In this document: positions 14,201 to 19,774 of the stretch, one piece after another
How the letters are laid out: each line of letters opens with the position of its first letter
Position numbering within the stretch: the first letter of the stretch is position 1
Assembly (NCBI GenBank): GCA_018302885.1
Contig: JAGVZC010000019.1
Span: 1 to 19,774, forward strand
Direction of reading: 5' to 3'
Length of the DNA: 19,774 nucleotides
Source: Candidatus Woesearchaeota archaeon
GTDB taxonomy: Archaea; Nanobdellota; Nanobdellia; SCGC-AAA011-G17; GW2011-AR20
Program-made: the position numbers and the translations under genes
Notes under the pieces: model-generated
Seen by the model: the letters and a program-made list of their open reading frames with translations, nothing else
Database searches by the model: none
What the model was told of the DNA's origin: nothing

Positions 14201-14738
14201 TACTTATCCATGGGATTTTAAGATGGAAACTGTAGGAAATAGATTAGGAAAGGAAAATGAAAGTTATGATCACTTTTTTACACACCCAACCTCAGATATT
14301 AATCAAGGGGTTACTTACAGCAGTTATAAAAAATTACCCACGATGCAGGAAAAAGTTTTGGGTCAAATGGAAATAGCCAGAAAAATAAGAGCTGTCGATG
14401 AAGATGATGTAGCAAGATTGATTGTTGCAAGACACTTCATAAGAGACATAAGAGGAAATCTGAGAAAGTTTTCACAGCAGGAATTCAGATGCAGCAATTG
14501 CAATACAAAATACAGAAGACCCCCTTTAATTGGAAACTGCCTGAAATGCGGGGGGAGAATAATATTCACTGTTTCAGAGGGCAGCATTACCAAGTATTTA
14601 GAACCAAGCCTGAGTTTAGCTGAAAAATTTAATTTACCCCTTTATCTGCAGCAGAGTTTGGACTTGACTAAGATGATGATTGAAAGCATTTTTGGAAAAG
14701 ATAAAGAGAAACAAGAAGGGCTTGGGAAATGGTTTTAG
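11280..14738 (+). CDS. polC: DNA polymerase D large subunit (DP2)
   Basis: The 1152-residue catalytic subunit of PolD, an RNA-polymerase-like two-barrel DNA polymerase unique to archaea. Recognisable parts are LYFSGPIRSAGTTAT (141-155), the first-barrel segment GARMGRPEKGKMRKM (612-626), and the catalytic loop RRDCDGDEVAVMLLMD (902-917) with Asp906 and Asp908. Zinc-binding cysteines are C664/C667/C676/C679 and C1071/C1074/C1087/C1090. The C-terminus ends QEGLGKWF, a PCNA-interacting (PIP) motif. No intein interrupts it. It is somewhat shorter than the roughly 1260-residue Pyrococcus protein as I recall it. The metal-site position usually Asn (NCDGDE) is Asp904 here. It is the last gene of the orc1-DP1-DP2 operon; the lipoprotein gene that follows has its own promoter. 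Confidence 0.98.
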   Translation: MKKYHEYIERKVNEAYEIAGKARAKGFDPVDTIETPLTKNMAERVEGLITSVAPQVKGVGIVRRINELEKQYGVDWRVAFIVSKEVAEEKFCKFKDKKEAMEVGLRIGLAYLTNGVVASPLEGFTKLELKKTRDGKEYFCLYFSGPIRSAGTTATCSFVALADYVRHELGYAPYDPTETEIKRVVVELMDFHEKITNLQYMPSEEELAFMVEKLPVQIDGDPSEKFDVSNYKDLDRITANKLRGGVCLVFGEGLTQKAKKFWGVFSKWHKDFNMNHWTFIKDFVDLQTSIRAREKKKETKSDEKIKPDYVYVSDIVAGRPVLGHPLRNGAFRLRYGRTRNSGLSGVAIHPATMAVLNDYIAIGTQFKWERPGKATVVSSCDSIEGPIVKLNNGNVLYLDNYSEARKCAKDIDEIIYIGDVLVPYGDFLSRGHVLIPAGYCEEWWIKELRNKTKDSKDFNNKTKLNEDIYNNLLKDFNYKIDFDDAKIISEKLNIPLHPKFTFHWKSIDREMLKNLLEWFEKGSVKENKIILPFSYDINKDIKEKDTKRVLELLGVSHKIIDGNHIIIEDDYARALIYCLNYLDFKINKDDVLEIINSNLKIKIKDKNGIFIGARMGRPEKGKMRKMTGSPHVLFPVGEEGGKMRSFNASMERGHINAQFPIYKCEKCNIKSVYPYCNNCKEKAKRLYLKNGVYTDDEKGISYENIKLNVKEYFDYALSFLGTKNYPELIKGVRGTSNEDHTPENLIKGILRAFNEIHVNKDGTIRYDMTELPITAFKPKEIGTSIEKLKEMGYEKDIEDNELTDENQVIEIKPQDVILPSCEGSDQEGADKIFYRTANFIDSLLEKFYGLDKYYNLSNKNDLVGHFVVALAPHISAGTVCRILGFSKTQGFYAHPFVHCAVRRDCDGDEVAVMLLMDTLLNFSRKYLPSHRGARQDTPLVLTPIIIPTEVDDMVYNMDIVKEYPLEFYEACEKYTYPWDFKMETVGNRLGKENESYDHFFTHPTSDINQGVTYSSYKKLPTMQEKVLGQMEIARKIRAVDEDDVARLIVARHFIRDIRGNLRKFSQQEFRCSNCNTKYRRPPLIGNCLKCGGRIIFTVSEGSITKYLEPSLSLAEKFNLPLYLQQSLDLTKMMIESIFGKDKEKQEGLGKWF

Positions 14739-14742
14739 AAAG

Positions 14743-14750
14743 TTTTATAT
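14743..14750 (+). promoter_or_regulatory. TATA box for the first lipoprotein gene
   Basis: TTTTATAT lies in the 38-nt gap after DP2 and is centred about 30 nt before the ATG at 14777. It separates the lipoprotein gene from the replication operon. Confidence 0.5.
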
Positions 14751-14776
14751 CTTAGTCATGTTTCTTAATATTACTA

Positions 14777-16263
14777 ATGAGCTTGCTTGATAAACTAAGA
14801 GAGAGTAAATTTTCTAAAAAATTTGTTTATCCTTTAGCACTTACTTTTATGATCCCTTTTTCTGGTTGTTCTGATAAAGATAAAGACTCAAACCCCACCG
14901 ATCCCGGAGGAACTTATATTCCTGGAGAAACTACCAATAGCAATGGAGAAATAAATTTAGATATTGGAAATAATACCTTTGATATTACTTTAAAAAATAC
15001 TTCTGGAACTCCTTTAAGAGGAATCAGTGTTAAAGGAAAAAATTTTGGAGATGGCATCCATGGTTTTTTAGCTGAAGATTTTAGTTATGAATACTTTTCT
15101 AAGGCATTTTATTTTGATGTTAATGGAACTTCTATACTTAATGAAGAAAGAACTTTTAATATTAATCAAGAGCTTAATAATATTAGAGGCAGAGATTATG
15201 AAAAAAGAACACCCACTAATCCAAATGAACCTTATCCTGATTTTAGAAATCTTGATTCTATTGGAACTGTAACTTTAGATGAATTACATAATTTCTATGT
15301 TGAAAATGATGTCATATTTAGGAACATTAGCATTCTTGACTTTATAGTGCGTAGTACAAATAGCCCCGAACTTACTTTTGCTTTAGAAGCTGCCAAATTC
15401 AGACAAATATTTATAGAGAATTTAAATAACTATAATGATATTGTAAATTCAATTGCTAATTTTTTTGGAAGCAGTTTTGAAAAGGAGGCATATTATTTGG
15501 ATGTTTATCAAAATAATTTAGGTGTTATTGCTCATAAACCATCAAGCAAACAATATGCTACTCTTAAAGGGTCTGCTTCTAGTCAAGGAAGAACTGTTTC
15601 TAATGTTTTTATAACAACCATTAGCGGACCATCAACGAATTCAACTTATTCAGACAATAATGGAAATTATTTTCTTAAATTTTTACGAGAGGGAACTTAT
15701 TCTTTTGAAGCTACTCATTCTGGATACAATCCTGATGAATTTGCTATGTTCATTGATTTTATGGGATATACTGCACCAAAATGTAATACAATTTTGGTAA
15801 TGATGACTTGTTGGAAGTTATGTTTATGAACAGTAATGATATTTCTCGATCTTATATTCAATTTAATTTATCTTCTATCCCTTCTCATGCAAATATAGAA
15901 TCTGCTTTACTTTCTATACATGGTAATATCTCTACTTCGGGAGGTGGTGATAAGGTTGTGGCAAGGAGAGTTAAAAGTTCCTGGAATGAAAATACAATAA
16001 CATGGAATAATAAACCAAATTTTGATAGTTTTATCTATGATGATGTTTCACTTCCTTATAGAAATGCTACAACACCTGTTGAATTTAATCTTACTTCTTT
16101 AGTTCAAGAATGGATTGATGGAAGTTACTCAAATTATGGAATTATATTAATGTTTGAAAATGAAAGTGGAACTAAATATGGAAATTTCTGTAGTAGTGAT
16201 ACCGATACGTATGATGGTCAAGGTTTATGGACACCAAAACTTACAATAGAATACAGAGATTAA
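14777..16263 (+). pseudogene. Frameshifted DNRLRE-domain lipoprotein
   Basis: One surface lipoprotein gene split by a single-base deletion. The first frame (350 residues) has a basic N-terminus, a hydrophobic segment (17-30) and the lipobox FSGC with Cys31. An unassigned region follows (about 60-250), then a carboxypeptidase-regulatory-like beta domain (about 260-318, ending SGYN). It then runs out of frame and stops at 15829. The second frame (open from 15787, ORF from 15808) encodes the rest of a DNRLRE domain with SWNENTITWNNKP and ending LTIEYRD. Adding one A near 15790 restores NTNFGNDDLLEV, which matches NTNYGNEADFWIE in the neighbouring paralogue, and yields about 495 residues. It may be a true pseudogene, phase variation or a sequencing error. 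Lipidation is inferred from the lipobox. Confidence 0.8.
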
Positions 16264-16293
16264 ACTTTAGTTTATAATTTCTTTTTAGTAAAA

Positions 16294-16303
16294 TTTATAT
16301 TTT
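16294..16303 (+). promoter_or_regulatory. TATA box for the second lipoprotein gene
   Basis: TTTATATTTT is centred about 26 nt before the ATG at 16323 and supports that start and a leaderless transcript. Confidence 0.5.
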
Positions 16304-16322
16304 TATTTGTTTTTAATATTTT

Positions 16323-17015
16323 ATGAATTTGGAAGCTAAACTGAGTAATTTAAGATTTACTAAATTTTTTATTCCTTATTTAGTTTCTTTGTGTTTTACT
16401 TTTTTTGGGTGTAATGATGATGATTCTAGTTCTTCAAACCCAGTAGAATCTGGATCATCGAATACTATTTATTTTCAACCAGGACGTAATGGGATAGAGG
16501 ATGCTAGAGTTGAAGAGAATACGGGAAATTCCAACCATGCAAATACAAACTACGGCAATGAAGCAGATTTTTGGATTGAAAAATATTCATATAATGAGGG
16601 GCATAAATTAAGTAGATTTTTTATAAAATTTAATAGTCTTCCTTATGATTTAGATGTTATTTATGTGGGTATTGGTTTATTTGGATTTAATTCTACATAT
16701 GATGTTCAATCTTCAATTATTGATGTCCAAAGAGTTAGTCAACCTTGGGGTGAAAATTCAATTACATGGAATAATCAACCTTCTTTTAGTGGAGGTGTGT
16801 GTGATTCTAAGACTCCTCCAACAGACCAATTTTTGGTTAATTATTGGGATATAACTAATTTAGCTAAAGACTGGAAAAGAGGCACATATCCAAATTATGG
16901 TGTTGTTTTTAGACATCATAGAGATGAAGAACTAACAAACGGACATTATGGAGGAAAGACAAGTGAATCTTTAAATGATATAACTCCTATACTAATGATA
17001 ATTAAGAAAAATTAA
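16323..17015 (+). CDS. DNRLRE-domain lipoprotein
   Basis: A 230-residue putative surface lipoprotein. The N-terminus (KLSNLRFTKFFIPYLVSLCF) and lipobox FFGC (Cys30) closely resemble those of the preceding gene (KLRESKFSKKFVYPLAL, then FSGC). A DDD/Ser-rich spacer follows Cys30. Residues about 48-228 form one DNRLRE domain: NTNYGNEADFW, LSRFFIKFNSLP, QPWGENSITWNNQPSF, ITNLAKDWKRG and YPNYGVVF. These beta-rich domains occur on secreted and cell-surface proteins of archaea and bacteria and are thought to serve adhesion or polysaccharide contacts. Unlike its paralogue it lacks the regulatory-like domain. The pair probably arose by tandem duplication. The end overlaps the convergent phosphatase gene by 4 nt. 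Confidence 0.85.
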   Translation: MNLEAKLSNLRFTKFFIPYLVSLCFTFFGCNDDDSSSSNPVESGSSNTIYFQPGRNGIEDARVEENTGNSNHANTNYGNEADFWIEKYSYNEGHKLSRFFIKFNSLPYDLDVIYVGIGLFGFNSTYDVQSSIIDVQRVSQPWGENSITWNNQPSFSGGVCDSKTPPTDQFLVNYWDITNLAKDWKRGTYPNYGVVFRHHRDEELTNGHYGGKTSESLNDITPILMIIKKN

Positions 17016-17587
17016 ACTTTAATTGTATACTCAAAATATTTATCATAAGGATTTTCCAGTTCCATCATTTTCTTTACAGAGAATTTTTCAAGATATCTCC
17101 TGAAGGGTCTCATTGAATTTCCATGGGCAGCTATTGCAACATTAACTTTGTTTTTTTTCATGTACTTGATCAAATCTTTAATGAAAGAATCAACCCTTTT
17201 TTCAACCATCTTTATTGACTCCCCTTTTGGAGGTGATGTGTTATATGATCTGTGCCAGACATCAAACCGCTTTTTTCCATATTCATCAATTATTGTTTTG
17301 TGATATTTTCCCTGCAGATTTCCGTAAGAACGCTCTATCATTCTATCATCTGTTATTATTTTTTTGCATTCTGGATGATATTTCAGAACTTCCTTTAATG
17401 TATCCTTTGATCTTGAAAGCCTTGTCTGGTATGCAACCTGAAATTTTTTATTTTTAAGTTTTTTAGATATTATTCTGGCACTATTTATCCCTTTTTTTGT
17501 TAATTTGGAATCTTTCCATCCTGTGAATCTCTTTGTTTCATTGAAATAAGTCTGACCATGCCTGAACAAATATATTTTAAGATTCAT
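17012..17587 (-). CDS. Histidine phosphatase, phosphoglycerate mutase-like
   Basis: A 191-residue histidine phosphatase with strong resemblance to cofactor-dependent phosphoglycerate mutase, which interconverts 3- and 2-phosphoglycerate in glycolysis. Key motifs: LFRHGQT with nucleophile His10, NETKRFTGWKDSKLTKKG (16-33), Arg56, ERSYGNLQG with Glu85, PPKGES (119-124) and AAHGNSMR with His155. 'RFTGW', 'ERxYGxLQG' and 'HGNSMR' are dPGM hallmarks rather than those of general phosphatases. It is 40-60 residues shorter than typical dPGM, mostly in the middle and at the C-terminus, so a broader phosphatase role remains possible. Most archaea use the unrelated independent mutase, so this may be a bacterial-type enzyme. 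It is divergent from GINS and has its own TATA box. Confidence 0.9.
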   Translation of the reverse strand: MNLKIYLFRHGQTYFNETKRFTGWKDSKLTKKGINSARIISKKLKNKKFQVAYQTRLSRSKDTLKEVLKYHPECKKIITDDRMIERSYGNLQGKYHKTIIDEYGKKRFDVWHRSYNTSPPKGESIKMVEKRVDSFIKDLIKYMKKNKVNVAIAAHGNSMRPFRRYLEKFSVKKMMELENPYDKYFEYTIKV

Positions 17588-17605
17588 AGGATATAATTGT
17601 TGAAA

Positions 17606-17616
17606 TTTATATAAAA
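17606..17616 (-). promoter_or_regulatory. TATA box for the phosphoglycerate mutase-like gene
   Basis: TTTTATATAAA on the minus strand is centred about 24 nt before the ATG at 17587, giving a leaderless start. Confidence 0.55.
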
Positions 17617-17624
17617 AACTATCT

Positions 17625-17638
17625 AAACCTTTAATAAT
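17625..17638 (+). promoter_or_regulatory. BRE/TATA box for the GINS-ribosomal operon
   Basis: AAACCTTTAATAAT places a purine-rich BRE-like sequence before a TATA-like core about 27 nt upstream of the ATG at 17661. The same AAACCTTTAA core occurs at 3857-3868 on the minus strand. Confidence 0.5.
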
Positions 17639-17660
17639 TTTTGTATTTTATAGGGTTTTT

Positions 17661-18263
17661 ATGGGGGATGTTATAATAACTTATGAAACTTTGTACGAAC
17701 TTTTAAGAAGAGAAAAATCCAGAGCAGAAATTCAGAAATTAGACAAGGATTTTTTCAATGATGTGATTAAATACATCAAAGATAAAAGAGACATCCTTGA
17801 ATCACAAAAAACAAAGGAGAATATCTTTGCAGCAAAGGAAACTGAAAGGACAAATAAGCAGCTGGAAAGCATTTACAGGATTTTAAAGGAGTTATATGAC
17901 AAAAGAGAGAATAAGATCATTACATTATCCTTGTTAAACTCCAGAAATGAAAGCAAAGTTGATATGTCTTTGTTATTGCCTGAAGAAATTAAACTTTATG
18001 AATCATTAAAAGAAAATTTTAATAATTACAGAAAAGGCATTCTGGACAGTGTTTTGGAAGGCAAACTACCTGTTTTAAACGAACCGAAAACAATAAAAAC
18101 TGATTTTCAGGATAGAATGTTAGTAAGGCTCACAAATCCAGTTCCAAAATTTGTCGGATCCAATGGATTTAAATATGGGCCTTTTGATGAAGAAGACATT
18201 GCAAATTTACCTTTAAATATTGCAAAGTTATTGATTGAAAAGGGAAGGGCTGAGGAAATATGA
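17661..18263 (+). CDS. GINS complex subunit (Gins51 type)
   Basis: A 200-residue GINS protein, part of the Cdc45-MCM-GINS replicative helicase. The order is the helical A domain first (about 1-130, including TYETLYELLRREKSRAEIQKL) and the small beta B domain at the C-terminus (about 148-198: DRMLVRLTNPVPKFVG, then YGPFDEEDIANLPLNIAKLL). A-then-B is the Gins51/Sld5-like arrangement; Gins23 has the reverse. Many small-genome archaea have only this type and form a homotetramer. The gene heads an operon, overlapping eL42 by 4 nt, so it is co-expressed with translation genes. Confidence 0.92.
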   Translation: MGDVIITYETLYELLRREKSRAEIQKLDKDFFNDVIKYIKDKRDILESQKTKENIFAAKETERTNKQLESIYRILKELYDKRENKIITLSLLNSRNESKVDMSLLLPEEIKLYESLKENFNNYRKGILDSVLEGKLPVLNEPKTIKTDFQDRMLVRLTNPVPKFVGSNGFKYGPFDEEDIANLPLNIAKLLIEKGRAEEI

Positions 18264-18580
18264 AACTACCAAAACAAAAGAAAAGATATTGTAAGCATTG
18301 TAAAAAAAGCACCAATCAAAAAGTTTCTTTGGTTAAAACTAAAGGAAGAAGTGCAACACATTCATTATCTCATGGAGGAAAAAACAGAGCCCTTGGAAGA
18401 GGAAGGGGACAAGGTTATGGCAATAAAGGCAAGTGGGGCTCCAAACCAGCAATAGCAAAATTTAAGAGAACTGGTGCTAAAGTTTCAAAGAAAGTTGTTT
18501 TAAAATTTACATGTAGCGAATGCGGAAAATCTTCACAATCATCAAATACATTTAGATCTAAGAGGACGGTGTTCGAATGA
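18260..18580 (+). CDS. rpl44e: Ribosomal protein eL42 (L44e)
   Basis: A 106-residue archaeal/eukaryotic-type large-subunit protein that contacts the tRNA E site. The N-terminus MKLPKQKKRYCKHCKKSTNQ carries C11/C14, and C85/C88 (TCSECGK) complete the zinc site. The central region is Gly/Arg/Lys-rich (RALGRGRGQGYGNKGKWGSK), matching the family's E-site loop. The C-terminal tail (NTFRSKRTVFE) diverges from common archaeal sequences. Its start overlaps the GINS stop, and its stop overlaps the eS27 start, each by 4 nt. Confidence 0.95.
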   Translation: MKLPKQKKRYCKHCKKSTNQKVSLVKTKGRSATHSLSHGGKNRALGRGRGQGYGNKGKWGSKPAIAKFKRTGAKVSKKVVLKFTCSECGKSSQSSNTFRSKRTVFE

Positions 18581-18756
18581 ATAGAGAAACAAAATCAAAA
18601 TTTATAAAAGTAAGATGCAATAAATGCAAAAATGAACAGATAGTTTTTGGCAAATCTGCAAGTGTTGTTAACTGTTTGGTTTGCGGTGATGGGTTGCTAG
18701 AACCAAGCGGAGGAAAAAGCAAAATCAAGGCTAGGGTTTTGGAGGTCCTTGAATAA
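18577..18756 (+). CDS. rps27e: Ribosomal protein eS27 (S27e)
   Basis: A 59-residue small-subunit zinc protein. Reading from ATG AAT AGA gives FIKVRCNKCKNEQIVFGK, then VVNCLVCGDGLLEPSGGKSK, then a short basic end. Cysteines C14/C17 and C33/C36 form the single zinc finger, and 'C..C...Q..F......V.C..CG..L..P.GGK' is the eS27 signature. It sits in the classic eL42-eS27-aIF2alpha order. Its TAA stop is immediately followed by the ATG of the next gene with no gap. Confidence 0.95.
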   Translation: MNRETKSKFIKVRCNKCKNEQIVFGKSASVVNCLVCGDGLLEPSGGKSKIKARVLEVLE

Positions 18757-19530
18757 ATGTTTTACAAGAAAAAGGGATTTCCTGAAGTTAATGACATTGT
18801 CATGTGCACTGTAAAAAAGGTTCTTTTTCATTCAGTTTTTGTCAATCTTGATGAGTATGATAAAGAGGGAATGGTTCATATTTCTGAAGTAAGCCCGGGA
18901 AGAATAAGAAACATAAGAGATTTTGTTGTCGAAGATAAAAAAATAGCCTGCAAGGTTTTGAAAATAGACAGGGAAAAAGGGCATATTGATTTGTCTTTAA
19001 GAAGGGTTAATCTAAAACAAAAAAGAAAAAAAATTGATGAATATAAACAGGAAATAAAAGCAGAGAAATTATTGGAAAATGTCGGAAAAGAATTAAAATT
19101 AGATTTGAAGAAAATGTATGAAGAAGTTGGTTACAAGATTATTGATAATTATGAAAATTTAAGTGATGGTTTTCATGAAATTGTTAATGGCAATCTTAAA
19201 TTAAGCAAGTTGGGCGTTAAGGACAATATTGCAAAAAAACTGGAATTGGTTGTTAATGAAAAGATGAAAACACCCACGGTTATTGTTGGGGGAATTCTTA
19301 AACTTTCAACAACAGAAACCAATGGCATTGAAATAATAAAAAAAATACTAAATAACCTAATCAGCAAGAAAATTGAAGTGACCTATCTTGGCGCTCCAAA
19401 ATATAAAATAAGCCTAGAAGAAAAAGATTATAAGGCTGCAGAAACAAAATTAAAAGAAGCGATAGATTCAACTTTACAATTAGGGAAAAAATTAAAAGCT
19501 GATATTGAATTTAACAGAAAAAATGCCTAA
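18757..19530 (+). CDS. Translation initiation factor aIF2 subunit alpha
   Basis: A 257-residue alpha subunit of aIF2, which delivers initiator tRNA to the small subunit. An N-terminal S1/OB domain (about 8-85) has VNDIVMCTVKKVLFHSVFVNLDEY and GMVHISEVSPGRIRNI. The eukaryotic Ser51 region corresponds to SEVSPGR here. A helical domain (about 88-170) and a C-terminal alpha/beta domain that binds aIF2-gamma (about 175-257) follow. Length is normal. It overlaps Nop10 by 8 nt. Confidence 0.95.
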   Translation: MFYKKKGFPEVNDIVMCTVKKVLFHSVFVNLDEYDKEGMVHISEVSPGRIRNIRDFVVEDKKIACKVLKIDREKGHIDLSLRRVNLKQKRKKIDEYKQEIKAEKLLENVGKELKLDLKKMYEEVGYKIIDNYENLSDGFHEIVNGNLKLSKLGVKDNIAKKLELVVNEKMKTPTVIVGGILKLSTTETNGIEIIKKILNNLISKKIEVTYLGAPKYKISLEEKDYKAAETKLKEAIDSTLQLGKKLKADIEFNRKNA

Positions 19531-19681
19531 GTCAATATTGAAATGTGCTAAATGCGGCAGATACACATTAAAACAAACATGTGATTGCAGCGGAAAACCA
19601 TTAGATCCAAGACCAGCCAAATTTTCTATTGAGGACAAATGGGGAAAATTCAGACGCATTGCTAAGAAAAATGACATTTAA
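19523..19681 (+). CDS. nop10: H/ACA RNP component Nop10
   Basis: A 52-residue zinc-ribbon protein of the H/ACA guide RNP that pseudouridylates rRNA with Cbf5, Gar1 and L7Ae. SILKCAKCGRYTLKQTCDCSG holds the zinc cysteines C8/C11/C20/C22. It is followed by PLDPRPAKFSIEDKWGKFRR, the conserved PRPAKFSxxDxxxxYR element, with Trp-Gly in place of the usual residues. The start ATG lies 8 nt inside the end of aIF2alpha and its stop lies 11 nt inside the next gene, so translation of the three is likely coupled. Confidence 0.95.
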   Translation: MPKSILKCAKCGRYTLKQTCDCSGKPLDPRPAKFSIEDKWGKFRRIAKKNDI

Positions 19682-19774
19682 AATAAAGAATTTCAAAAAA
19701 ATACAATTTAATAATCCAGTACTTATAGAAGGATTACCTGGAATAGGCAATGTTGGAAAAATAACTTTAGATTA
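19671..19774 (+). CDS. PAC2-family protein (partial)
   Basis: Only the first 34 residues are in the window. VLIEGLPGIGNVGKITLD matches the N-terminus of the archaeal PAC2 family (proteasome assembly chaperone 2-like). This family regularly follows aIF2alpha and Nop10 in archaea. The start overlaps Nop10 by 11 nt. The rest lies past the window edge, so the function rests on this short segment and the gene order. Confidence 0.85.
   Translation, partial: MTFKIKNFKKIQFNNPVLIEGLPGIGNVGKITLD

Noticed and set aside
11280..14738. Intein in DP2
   Set aside because: Inteins are common in this gene family, but the catalytic region is continuous and no Hint-domain motifs are seen.
15780..15829. Programmed ribosomal frameshift
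   Set aside because: No classic heptameric slippery site or following stem-loop is evident; a base deletion explains the join better.
15808..16263. A separate 151-aa gene starting at 15808
   Set aside because: Its frame is open upstream of that ATG and restores the DNRLRE start when one base is added to the preceding gene, so it is the 3' part of a broken gene.
1..19774. tRNA, rRNA, insertion sequence or integrase att site
   Set aside because: I saw no cloverleaf, rRNA block, transposase or integrase in the window.

Overview
This window is a low-G+C, densely packed archaeal chromosome segment. The archaeal assignment rests on Orc1/Cdc6, both subunits of family D DNA polymerase (DP1, DP2), GINS, membrane-anchored LonB, eL42, eS27, aIF2-alpha and Nop10. 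Most transcription units have a TATA-like box about 26-28 nt upstream of the start codon, which suggests leaderless mRNAs. Compact genes, very short spacers, a bacterial-looking ArgRS and secreted lipoproteins with DNRLRE domains suggest a DPANN lineage (Woesearchaeota/Pacearchaeota-like). That placement is inference.

Layout. Positions 1-3130 are accessory: a Fic-domain enzyme, a small zinc-ribbon protein, two convergent coiled-coil plus HTH regulators and a four-helix membrane protein. Positions 3243-5723 hold a tiny ORF, a possible SecB-like protein, and a winged-helix gene overlapping argS. Positions 5772-7932 hold lonB and a PRC-barrel protein, both on the minus strand. Positions 7933-8458 are a 526-nt AT-rich gap with repeated TGGAA/TTCCA elements and a nearly pure A/T stretch, a good replication-origin candidate. 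Positions 8459-14738 are an orc1/cdc6-DP1-DP2 operon with 4-nt overlaps. Positions 14777-17015 carry two tandem DNRLRE lipoprotein genes, the first broken by a one-base frameshift. A minus-strand phosphoglycerate mutase-family gene follows. From 17661 to the end runs GINS-eL42-eS27-aIF2alpha-Nop10-PAC2, with every junction abutting or overlapping.

How they work together. Orc1, PolD and GINS are initiator, replicative polymerase and part of the helicase complex; they flank the candidate origin on one side. The last block links replication to ribosome and rRNA-modification genes, as in many archaea.

The most unusual feature is at 1448-2627. Each convergent regulator gene carries its own cluster of operator-like DNA repeats inside the coding segment for the linker between coiled coil and HTH. 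One cluster is nested palindromes around GAACGTTC. The other is an 11-bp tandem repeat, GGATGTTATTA, which also lies over the predicted transcription start of the same gene. This looks like autoregulation with internal operators, each regulator having a distinct specificity.
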